Shown here piece by piece: positions 7,634-13,777 of a stretch of DNA of 19,271 nucleotides (the first letter of the stretch is position 1; every line of letters starts with the position of its first letter). Position numbers and translations under genes: made by a program. Origin of the DNA: JBAZHE01 sp041652555 (lineage in GTDB: Bacteria; Patescibacteriota; Patescibacteriia; Patescibacteriales; WJLG01); NCBI GenBank assembly GCA_041652555.1, contig JBAZHE010000023.1, positions 1 to 19,271 on the forward strand, written 5' to 3'. The notes under the pieces are model-generated. The model saw only the letters and a program-made list of their open reading frames with translations, made no database searches and was not told the origin of the DNA.

Positions 7634-8263
7634 ATGCGACAGAAAATTTCATCAAAAATAATACCGGTGGTATCTATGTTTTTAGGGGCAGTTTTTTTTG
7701 TACTATTTTCTTTGTATTTTATCTTCTCAACTTTTATCTCTGGAGAATTAACGCCAGTGGTTGAAAGTGCCGTCGCTTTCTCAGGGCAAATAAACCAAAT
7801 AAATAAAGAACAGGTAGACTTGGGATTGCCGGTGCGTTTAAAAATTCCGGCGATAAAAGTTGACGCCGCGATTGAATACGTTGGTCTTACTTTAGATGGA
7901 GCAATGGACACGCCGAAAAATCAGGAGGATGTAGCTTGGTTTAATCTTAGTCCGCGTCCTGGTGAGATTGGTAGCGCGATTATTACTGGGCATTATGGCT
8001 GGAAAAACAGAAAAGCTTCGGCTTTTGATAATTTATATAAATTACGAAAGGGTGATAAATTGTATGTTGAAGATGATATGGGGGCAATTATTACCTTTGT
8101 GGTGCGTGAAAACCGAAGGTATGATCCAGATGCGGATGCGACGTATATTCTTAACTCTGGCGACAAGAAAGCACACCTTAATTTTATTACTTGCGAAGGA
8201 GATTGGGATAAAACTACTAAAAGTTATTCAAAAAGACTCGTAGTATTTACCGATAAGGAATAA
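7634..8263 (+). CDS. Sortase family transpeptidase
   Basis: From the ATG at 7634 the protein has 209 residues: a short basic N-terminus, one membrane anchor (about 8-35), a linker, and a sortase beta-barrel. All three catalytic elements are present: His in 'TGHYGW' (H120), Cys in 'ITCEG' (C187) and Arg in 'SKRLVVF' (R201). The HYGW and TCEGDW contexts resemble class D to F enzymes; the class is not certain. It cleaves LPxTG-type signals between Thr and Gly and attaches the protein to the envelope; the adhesin ending in LPNTG just upstream is the obvious substrate. In-frame starts also exist at 7619 (GTG) and 7625 (ATG). I prefer 7634 because the GTG begins within a strong hairpin stem and MRQK leads directly into the membrane segment. 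Confidence 0.88.
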   Translation: MRQKISSKIIPVVSMFLGAVFFVLFSLYFIFSTFISGELTPVVESAVAFSGQINQINKEQVDLGLPVRLKIPAIKVDAAIEYVGLTLDGAMDTPKNQEDVAWFNLSPRPGEIGSAIITGHYGWKNRKASAFDNLYKLRKGDKLYVEDDMGAIITFVVRENRRYDPDADATYILNSGDKKAHLNFITCEGDWDKTTKSYSKRLVVFTDKE

Positions 8264-8294
8264 AACTAGCCAAAAGCTAGTTTTATTGTTTTTT
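8261..8294 (+). terminator. Intrinsic terminator of the adhesin-sortase unit
   Basis: TAAAACTAGC (8261-8270), which includes the sortase stop codon, pairs with GCTAGTTTTA (8276-8285). A T-rich run follows to about 8294. Confidence 0.8.
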
Positions 8295-8303
8295 TGGCAA
8301 AAA

Positions 8304-8312
8304 TGGTATAAT
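8304..8312 (+). promoter_or_regulatory. Extended -10 promoter of the SpoU methyltransferase gene
   Basis: TGG plus TATAAT (8304-8312) lies 26 nt before the start codon. The -35 is weak (TTGTTT at 8286-8291, 15-nt spacer). The predicted leader is about 20 nt and A/T-only near the start, without a Shine-Dalgarno sequence. Confidence 0.6.
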
Positions 8313-8338
8313 AAAAATGTATAAATAATAAATTTTTT

Positions 8339-9112
8339 ATGAATAATCCTTTCAAGCCGATAAACTCTATTAATAATAGCCAAATTAAGTTATTGGGCAA
8401 GCTGACGGCTAAGAAATATCGTCAAGAATTCGGCCAATTTATGGTTGAAAATTTTGTTATTATTGCTGATGCTTTGGCTGATGGTTTTGATTTTGAAGCT
8501 TTTTTTGTCACTGAGGATTTTGTTGATAAACATCAGTCTGAAATTGATTTTATTCAGAAAAATTCTCAGGCTAAGAATTTTTATTTAATTGATGAGAAAA
8601 TAAACAAAAGTTATTCCGAGCTGGATACGCCTTCAGGGGTTACCGCTATTTATAATGTTTTGCCTAAAAAAATTACCAATTCATCCGTTGTTTATTTAAA
8701 CGGTATTAGTGATCCTGGTAATCTCGGTGCGATTATGCGCAATTGTTTGGCTTTTGGTTTTATTAATTTAATTTTAGACAAGACTTGCGCTGATGTTTAT
8801 AGTTCTAAGACAATTAATGCCGCTAAAGATGCTATTTTTAAATTAAATATTTTTGAGGATAAAGATGGTGGGTGGCTAGAAAAAAATACTTTGCCGGTTT
8901 ACACAACCAGTTCTCATTCGGGGAGGGATTTGCAACAATTTGCTCCGGCTACTGATTTTTGTTTAGTCTTGGGCAGTGAGAGTCATGGAGTTAGCTCGGA
9001 AATATCAGAAAAATCTAGTGAAAATATTAAAATAGAAATGACAGATAAAATAGAATCTTTAAATGTAGCCTCGGCTTCGGCTATCTTATTATATGAGCTT
9101 AGAAAAAAATAA
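8339..9112 (+). CDS. SpoU/TrmH-family RNA 2'-O-ribose methyltransferase
   Basis: This 257-residue protein is the usual length for the RlmB/TrmH-like group. The N-terminal substrate-binding domain spans about 1-105 ('SQIKLLGKL', 'FMVENFVII', 'LDTPSGVTAI'), followed by the SPOUT trefoil-knot domain. The three family motifs are clear: motif 1 'NGISDPGNLGAIMRNCLAFG' (121-140, with N135 and R134), motif 2 'LVLGSESHGVS' (209-219) and motif 3 'LNVASASAILLYE' (241-253). It transfers a methyl group from S-adenosylmethionine to a ribose 2'-OH in rRNA or tRNA; the exact nucleotide cannot be told. The 3' end overlaps the next gene by 20 bp in another frame, so the two are co-transcribed and probably translationally coupled. 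Confidence 0.9.
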   Translation: MNNPFKPINSINNSQIKLLGKLTAKKYRQEFGQFMVENFVIIADALADGFDFEAFFVTEDFVDKHQSEIDFIQKNSQAKNFYLIDEKINKSYSELDTPSGVTAIYNVLPKKITNSSVVYLNGISDPGNLGAIMRNCLAFGFINLILDKTCADVYSSKTINAAKDAIFKLNIFEDKDGGWLEKNTLPVYTTSSHSGRDLQQFAPATDFCLVLGSESHGVSSEISEKSSENIKIEMTDKIESLNVASASAILLYELRKK

Positions 9113-10697
9113 AATAATTAGAATAGAAGAAATATACCTCAAGTTAAATGAGGATGAGAAAAAATTAACGGCCAAGATTGCCGTTATTTTAGGCATTGGT
9201 GAAAAAGAAATCGTTAGCTATGGTTTGGTAAAAAGAGCTATTGATTCTCGAAAAAGAAATGATATTATTTTGGTTTATTCAGTTGATGTGCTGGTAAAAA
9301 ATCCTAAAGAAATCAAAAAATTTAATCCTCGCAATAGAGTTAGATTTGTTGAGCCGTTTGTTTATGAAATAAAAAAAGTGACAGCGCCGGAAAATCGGCC
9401 GATTGTTGTCGGCACAGGTCCTTGTGGTTTATTTGCGGCTTATGTTTTGGCTAATGCTGGTTTAAAGCCTTTAGTTATTGAGCGCGGAGCTGATGTTGAA
9501 TCGCGGGCTAAAATAGTAGAAAATTTTTTACAAAAGAGAGAATTAAATACTCAAACAAACATTCAGTTCGGCGAGGGTGGAGCCGGAACTTTTTCAGATG
9601 GCAAACTTTATACTTTGGTAAACAATCCTCGCTCCGGTTATATTTTTTCCGAATTAATAAACGCTGGCGCTCCCAAGGAGATTGCTTTTAACGCCACTCC
9701 GCATATTGGCACTGATAAATTGCGTTTAATTGTTAAAAACATTCGTCAAAAAATAATTGCCCTGGGCGGAGAAGTTCGTTTTAATACTTGCTTAACTGAT
9801 TTGGAAATAAAAAATGGAAGAATTTCCGGAGTAATTTTAAATGGTGAAGAAAAAATTTCTACTGAAACTATTGTTTTGGCAACTGGGCATTCGGCTCGTG
9901 ATACTTATCAAATGCTTTTTGATAGACAAATAGAAATGAAGGCTAAACCTTTTGCGATTGGTGTGAGAATTGAACATTTAGCTGAAATGATAAATCGCGC
10001 ACAATATGGTGCTTTTTATGATAATAAAAAATTAGGCACAGCCAAATATAAAATTGTTGAGCATATGGAGGGAGAGCGTTCTGTTTATTCTTTTTGTATG
10101 TGCCCTGGTGGTTATGTCATGGGTGCGACTTCCGAAGAGGGGATGGTGGTTACTAATGGTATGAGTGAGTATAGGCAAGATGGCACTAATTCTAACGCTG
10201 CTTTATTAGTTTCTGTTTTGCCTGAAGATTTCCCGTCAAAGCATCCTTTATCTGGAGTGGAATTTCAACGCCAATGGGAAAAAAAGGCTTTTGTTGCTGG
10301 GGGTAGTAATTACAATGCGCCAGCACAATTAGTTGGTGATTTTTTATTAAATAAAGCATCTATAAAAATAGGGGAAATAAAACCTACATATCGTCCTGGT
10401 ACAACCTTAACTTCTCTTGATGAATGTTTACCAGATTTTGTTTTAAATAGTTTACGCAAGGCAATTCCTTTAATGGAAAGAAAGATAAAAGGATTTTCTA
10501 ATCCAGAGGCTGTTTTGACTGGGGTGGAAACTAGAAGCTCAGCGCCAGTGCGATTGTTTAGAGATGAAAAATTTGAATCAAATATTTTGGGGCTTTATCC
10601 AGCCGGTGAAGGTGCTGGTTATGCCGGTGGAATAGTTTCTTCGGCCTTAGACGGCTTAGCAGTTGCTGAGGCAGTAATTGATAAATATCTTTTGTAA
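9093..10697 (+). CDS. FAD-dependent oxidoreductase, COG2509 family
   Basis: This 534-residue protein has an N-terminal domain of about 95 residues ('IDSRKRNDIILVYSVDV') that precedes the flavin domain in this family. The dinucleotide-binding GxGxxG appears as 'GTGPCG' (107-112), followed by 'VIERG', and further family blocks are 'FGEGGAGTFSDGKLYT', 'ATGHSARDTYQML', 'CMCPGGYVM' and C-terminal 'GEGAGYAGGIVSSALDG', which closes the FAD site. The physiological substrate of this family is unknown to me. The start lies within the SpoU gene (20-bp overlap); no better downstream start is seen. A second, unrelated flavoprotein of HI0933 type follows 0.7 kb later. Confidence 0.88.
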   Translation: MSLEKNKIIRIEEIYLKLNEDEKKLTAKIAVILGIGEKEIVSYGLVKRAIDSRKRNDIILVYSVDVLVKNPKEIKKFNPRNRVRFVEPFVYEIKKVTAPENRPIVVGTGPCGLFAAYVLANAGLKPLVIERGADVESRAKIVENFLQKRELNTQTNIQFGEGGAGTFSDGKLYTLVNNPRSGYIFSELINAGAPKEIAFNATPHIGTDKLRLIVKNIRQKIIALGGEVRFNTCLTDLEIKNGRISGVILNGEEKISTETIVLATGHSARDTYQMLFDRQIEMKAKPFAIGVRIEHLAEMINRAQYGAFYDNKKLGTAKYKIVEHMEGERSVYSFCMCPGGYVMGATSEEGMVVTNGMSEYRQDGTNSNAALLVSVLPEDFPSKHPLSGVEFQRQWEKKAFVAGGSNYNAPAQLVGDFLLNKASIKIGEIKPTYRPGTTLTSLDECLPDFVLNSLRKAIPLMERKIKGFSNPEAVLTGVETRSSAPVRLFRDEKFESNILGLYPAGEGAGYAGGIVSSALDGLAVAEAVIDKYLL

Positions 10698-10703
10698 ATT
10701 AAT

Positions 10704-10732
10704 TTGCTTGCGCGTCTCGAAGGTGATAAAAT
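10704..10732 (+). promoter_or_regulatory. Promoter of the DUF1003 gene, predicting a leaderless mRNA
   Basis: TTGCTT (10704-10709), a 17-nt spacer ending in TGA, and TAAAAT (10727-10732). Only 8 nt separate the -10 from the ATG at 10741, so transcription should begin at or next to the start codon. Confidence 0.65.
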
Positions 10733-10740
10733 AAAAATAT

Positions 10741-11175
10741 ATGAAGGAGAAAATAAAAAATAAAAATTGGCACCAAAAACACAAAGAGAGATTTAGTTTC
10801 GCGCAGATGTTGTCTGACAAACTCGCTGGCGGTATGGGGTCTTGGAGATTTATAATTATCCAGACAGTAATGGTTGTGCTTTGGATTCTTTTAAATGTAT
10901 ACGGAGTGATTAGACAATGGGATCCGTATCCTTTTATTCTTTTGAATTTATTTTTCTCTATTCAAGCTGCTTATGCTGCGCCAATAATTATGATGTCGCA
11001 AAATAGGCAAAGTGAGCGCGACCGTGTTCATGCTGAAGAAGATTTTAAAACTAATATAAAGGCCAAACAAGAGATTGAAGAATTACAGATTTCTTTAGCT
11101 AGAATTGAAGATGAAAAATTAAATAATATTTATAAAACACTAAGTGAACTATTAAGAGAGGTTAAAAAGAAATAA
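10741..11175 (+). CDS. DUF1003 family membrane protein
   Basis: This 144-residue protein has the DUF1003 layout: a basic N-terminus with 'LSDKLAGGMGSWRFI' (24-38), two membrane segments at about 37-57 and 64-85 joined by the short loop 'RQWDPYP', the conserved 'NLFFSIQAAYAAPIIMMSQNRQ', and a charged C-terminal tail of about 55 residues that is probably coiled-coil ('DRVHAEEDF', 'KQEIEELQISLARIEDEKL'). Function of the family is unknown. It is followed with no gap by a 54-residue membrane protein (stop 11173-11175, next ATG 11176), so the pair is likely one transcription unit. Confidence 0.88.
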   Translation: MKEKIKNKNWHQKHKERFSFAQMLSDKLAGGMGSWRFIIIQTVMVVLWILLNVYGVIRQWDPYPFILLNLFFSIQAAYAAPIIMMSQNRQSERDRVHAEEDFKTNIKAKQEIEELQISLARIEDEKLNNIYKTLSELLREVKKK

Positions 11176-11340
11176 ATGGACAAAAAAGTTATAATGATTG
11201 GAATGGTCTTTGGATCATCTCTTGGGGGGTGGGTTCCGACTTTGTGGGGTGTTGGTTTTTTCTCTTTTTCTTCTATCGTCGGGACAACTATTGGGGGGAT
11301 TTTGGGAATTTGGTTGGCTTTTAAACTGGTGCGTGGTTAA
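11176..11340 (+). CDS. Small glycine-rich membrane protein (54 residues)
   Basis: The ATG directly follows the TAA of the DUF1003 gene. The product is MDKKV followed by two hydrophobic Gly/Trp-rich segments (about 5-30 and 33-50) and ends KLVRG. GG and GTTIGG motifs suggest a tightly packed two-helix hairpin. I do not recognise a family. Support comes from exact abutment with the preceding gene, a coherent membrane hairpin with a basic end, and a terminator about 17 nt after its stop. It may be a partner of the DUF1003 protein. Confidence 0.7.
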   Translation: MDKKVIMIGMVFGSSLGGWVPTLWGVGFFSFSSIVGTTIGGILGIWLAFKLVRG

Positions 11341-11356
11341 TGATAATACTAAATTT

Positions 11357-11384
11357 CTGCGCTGACAAAAAGCGCAGTTTTTAT
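11357..11384 (+). terminator. Intrinsic terminator after the DUF1003 unit
   Basis: CTGCGCT (11357-11363) pairs with AGCGCAG (11371-11377), followed by TTTTTATTT. It ends only a few nt before the next ATG (11390), so it could also act as a leader attenuator for that gene. Confidence 0.75.
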
Positions 11385-11389
11385 TTAAT

Positions 11390-12625
11390 ATGAAGTATAA
11401 TTTGATTGTTATTGGTGGTGGACCGGCTGGGATAATGGCGGCTATTAGAGCGGGCGAATTAGGCGCGCGGGTTTTGTTTTTGGAAAAAAATAAAAGTTTA
11501 GGGGTTAAATTATTATTAACTGGAAATGGGCGTTGTAATATTACTAATAATATATTAGATTCAGCGTTAATGACGAAAAAATTTGGTGTAAAAGGAAAGT
11601 TTTTATTGTCAGCGTTTTCTCGTTTTGGAGTATTAGAGGTACTTAATTTTTTTGAGAAAAATAAAGTACCGTTACAGATAGAAGATGAAGGCAAAGTTTT
11701 TCCAAAAAGTTCTCAGGCAAAAGATGTTTTGAATGCTTTGTTGTTGTGCCTGAAGGAAAATAAAGTAGAAATAAAAACCAATGCAGAAGTTAAAAAGTTA
11801 ATAAAAAATAGTGAAAATAAAATTTCTAAAATAGTTTTAGTTAACGGGGAGGAGCTGGAAGCAGAAAAATACATTATTGCTACTGGTGGTAAGTCCTATG
11901 CTTTTACCGGCTCAAATGGTTGCGGTTATGAATGGTTGGAAAAATTGGGACACAAAATAATTCCTTTGCGTCCAGTTTTGTCACCGATTGAAGTTAAGGA
12001 AAATTTTATCAAGGAAATTGAAGGCGCTTCTTTGTCTGATGTTGAAGTTTTTTTAATTTTAGAAAACAAAAAAATTGCTAGTGAGATAGGGGACGTAATT
12101 TTTACTGCTAATGGCTTGAGTGGTCCGGCGATTATAAATTTGAGCCGTTTTGTTGGTGAAGAATTGGAAAAAAAGAAGTCCCTGTCTATTAAAATTGATT
12201 TTGTTCCAAAACTAGACTTAACGAGTCTTGATAAAAAAATAGAAAACGATTTACAAGTCGCTGGTGCGCAAATGTTGAAAAATTATTTAAATAATTTTTT
12301 GCCACCAAAAATGATTTTAAGATTTATTTTTTTAACTGGTATTGGCTCTGAAAAAAAATGTCGAGATATTACTCGTGTCGAGCGCAAGAAAATTATTAGT
12401 CTTTTGAAGGGTTTTCCTTTGATGGTACAAGGGGTTAGTGGATATGAACGCGCAATGTTGACTGCTGGCGGGGTTGATTTAAAAGAAGTTGATCCTAAAA
12501 CAATGAGGTCAAAAATAATTACCAATCTGTATTTAGCTGGTGAAATTCTTGATTTGAATGGTCCAACCGGTGGGTATAATTTGCAAGTTGCTTGGAGTAC
12601 TGGTTACGTAGCAGGTTCTCTCTAA
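11390..12625 (+). CDS. HI0933/BaiN-family NAD(P)/FAD-dependent oxidoreductase
   Basis: This 411-residue protein is of standard length for the HI0933 (YhiN/BaiN) flavoprotein family. It opens with the Rossmann FAD motif 'GGGPAG' (9-14), then 'LEKNKSLGVKLLLTGNGRCNITN' in which 'GNGRCNITN' (45-53) is the family signature, 'FPKSSQAKDV', 'IIATGGKSY', 'FTANGLSGPAI', and the C-terminal 'LTAGGVDLKEVDP' and 'YLAGEILDLNGPTGGYNLQ' that complete the flavin pocket. The substrate is not known for most members. The start codon is only 12 nt after the U-rich end of the preceding hairpin and has no Shine-Dalgarno sequence; a weak -10-like TAATAC (11344-11349) sits upstream of the hairpin. A bidirectional terminator overlaps the stop codon. 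Confidence 0.9.
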   Translation: MKYNLIVIGGGPAGIMAAIRAGELGARVLFLEKNKSLGVKLLLTGNGRCNITNNILDSALMTKKFGVKGKFLLSAFSRFGVLEVLNFFEKNKVPLQIEDEGKVFPKSSQAKDVLNALLLCLKENKVEIKTNAEVKKLIKNSENKISKIVLVNGEELEAEKYIIATGGKSYAFTGSNGCGYEWLEKLGHKIIPLRPVLSPIEVKENFIKEIEGASLSDVEVFLILENKKIASEIGDVIFTANGLSGPAIINLSRFVGEELEKKKSLSIKIDFVPKLDLTSLDKKIENDLQVAGAQMLKNYLNNFLPPKMILRFIFLTGIGSEKKCRDITRVERKKIISLLKGFPLMVQGVSGYERAMLTAGGVDLKEVDPKTMRSKIITNLYLAGEILDLNGPTGGYNLQVAWSTGYVAGSL

Positions 12626-12658
12626 ATAAAAATCGGAGCTTAAGCCCCGATTTTTATT
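12625..12658. terminator. Bidirectional terminator between HI0933-type gene and greA
   Basis: A 12-bp stem (12625-12636 with 12647-12658) carries A-rich and T-rich ends, with the inner palindrome GCTTAAGC (12638-12645) above an A/C mismatch. It overlaps the stop of the plus-strand gene and the last codon of greA on the minus strand. Confidence 0.85.
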
Positions 12659-13151
12659 CTATTCTTGTTACTTTATATTCAACAGTTTTTTGTGCTAATT
12701 TTATTTTAATTATTTCTCCTATATGCTTTCCTATTAGCGCTTGTCCAAGAGGGGATCGATCAGAGATTATTCCTGCTCCAGGGTTTGATTCAGTGGAGCC
12801 GAGTATTTGATATTTTTTTATTTTTCCGTTTAATTCTAATTCTACAAAGCTACCAACACTAACAATATTTTTATTTTTATTCGGTCTAATTATTTCCGCA
12901 CATTTTATCATTTCTTCCGTGTCTAGCATTCCTTGGTTTAATCCTCGTAATCGTCCTTTGGCGATTTGGTAAGCGGCGTTTTCAGAAAAGTCTCCATCCG
13001 CGGCTAGGCGTTTTACTTCCGCGGCTAGAGCTGGGCGGATTTTTTTCATTCTTTCTAAATTTTTTTGCAATTCTAAAAACTTCTCAGCGGTTATGCGTGG
13101 GTCAGTTTTTCCCTTTAAATATTTATCAGCTTTTCTAGTTGGTACGCGCAT
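12654..13151 (-). CDS. greA: Transcription elongation factor GreA
   Basis: This 165-residue protein rescues backtracked RNA polymerase by stimulating transcript cleavage. Residues about 20-90 form the N-terminal antiparallel coiled coil, with the acidic tip 'GDFSENAAY' (53-61); D54 and E57 correspond to the Mg-coordinating acidic pair of E. coli GreA (D41, E44). The C-terminal FKBP-like domain includes 'SVGSFVELE', 'ILGSTESNPGAGIISDRSPLGQALIG' and 'GEIIKIKLA'. Compared with E. coli it has a basic N-terminal extension of about a dozen residues (MRVPTRKADKY), which I recall from CPR GreA proteins. It lies downstream of a coiled-coil gene on the same strand, separated by a 163-bp repeat element that occupies almost the whole upstream region, so its promoter must lie in that element or further upstream. 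Confidence 0.92.
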   Translation of the reverse strand: MRVPTRKADKYLKGKTDPRITAEKFLELQKNLERMKKIRPALAAEVKRLAADGDFSENAAYQIAKGRLRGLNQGMLDTEEMIKCAEIIRPNKNKNIVSVGSFVELELNGKIKKYQILGSTESNPGAGIISDRSPLGQALIGKHIGEIIKIKLAQKTVEYKVTRIE

Positions 13152-13160
13152 AATTTTTAT

Positions 13161-13323
13161 TTGTCATCCCGAGGAATCCTGAGTACTCTCAGGGTGACGA
13201 GGGATCTATTTCACCTGAATTTTATAATTCGACGTACAATCCTATTATTAATAATTGATATTGTTGCACGTATGATTGAGATGGATTCCTCACCACGAGA
13301 GTACTCGTGATTCGGAATGACAA
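13161..13323. repeat. Inverted-repeat element of two REP-like hairpin units (MITE/BIME-like)
   Basis: The ends TTGTCAT (13161-13167) and ATGACAA (13317-13323) are perfect inverted repeats. Each arm of about 45 bp holds a small hairpin around GAGTACTC: CCTGAG-TACT-CTCAGG (13178-13193) on the left, CACGAG-AGTA-CTCGTG (13294-13309) on the right. In matching orientation the stems differ at two positions, and both are compensated on the other side. An AT-rich centre contains the palindrome ATTATTAATAAT (13244-13255). No target-site duplication is obvious and no other copy is in the window. Confidence 0.7.
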
Positions 13324-13327
13324 GGGG

Positions 13328-13681
13328 TTAAGAAATTTTTTTCAAAACAACTTTAAATATTGGTTCGTATTGGGTTTCGTAAGCATCTTTGATTTCTATT
13401 TTTTCGCCTTTAGCAACTTTAGCCATAATCATATCGGACAAAACTTGGCCATCGTTCATTAATTCGTTTTTTATAACTTCTAATTTATCAAATTCACCTT
13501 TGAATTCTTCTTTGATGTCATTTTCGCGTTTCTTTTTTTCATCACGGAGGATGCTATATTCATCTAAAGTTTTTTGGTAAGAAGCGGAATTGCTCAAAGC
13601 GTCGCGATACATAGCTTTTAATTCTTTTTGCTCGGCTTTAGCTTTTTGAATACGGTCAAAAGTTTCTTGAATGTTGGACAT
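13328..13681 (-). CDS. Hypothetical coiled-coil protein
   Basis: This 117-residue protein is strongly charged and predicted helical. Residues 1-75 are rich in Lys, Glu and Gln with heptad-like spacing ('IQKAKAEQKELKAMY', 'ILRDEKKKRENDIKEEF'), followed by 'VAKGEKIEIKDAYETQYEP' and a short hydrophobic, basic end 'IFKVVLKKIS'. No signal peptide or membrane segment is present. I do not recognise a named family. It is divergent from the RlhA-like gene across a 96-bp gap, in which a near-palindromic GTATAATAC (13713-13721) offers a -10-like box on each strand. greA follows on the same strand after the 163-bp repeat element. Confidence 0.75.
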   Translation of the reverse strand: MSNIQETFDRIQKAKAEQKELKAMYRDALSNSASYQKTLDEYSILRDEKKKRENDIKEEFKGEFDKLEVIKNELMNDGQVLSDMIMAKVAKGEKIEIKDAYETQYEPIFKVVLKKIS

Positions 13682-13741
13682 GTTATTATTTAGGTTATTT
13701 TTTATTAATTAAGTATAATACATTTTCCCAAAAAAGAAAAT

Positions 13742-13770
13742 TTGCCTTTTTCCTATTTAAATAATAATAT
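13742..13770 (+). promoter_or_regulatory. Promoter of the RlhA-like gene, predicting a leaderless mRNA
   Basis: TTGCCT (13742-13747), 17-nt spacer, TAATAT (13765-13770), then 7 nt to the ATG at 13778. This argues that the in-frame TTG at 13742 belongs to the -35 box and is not a start codon. Confidence 0.65.
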
Positions 13771-13777
13771 ACATAAT

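Noticed and set aside
11215..11694. Minus-strand 159-codon ORF
   Set aside because: It runs across the small membrane gene, a terminator and the start of the HI0933-type gene, and its product is low-complexity Pro/Asn-rich.
13161..13323. CRISPR-like repeat pair
   Set aside because: Only two copies in inverted orientation with imperfect identity; this fits paired REP/MITE arms, not a direct-repeat array.
13742..13777. TTG start extending the RlhA-like protein by 12 residues
   Set aside because: The extension is not family-like and the TTG is part of a well-spaced -35 hexamer; the ATG at 13778 is preferred.
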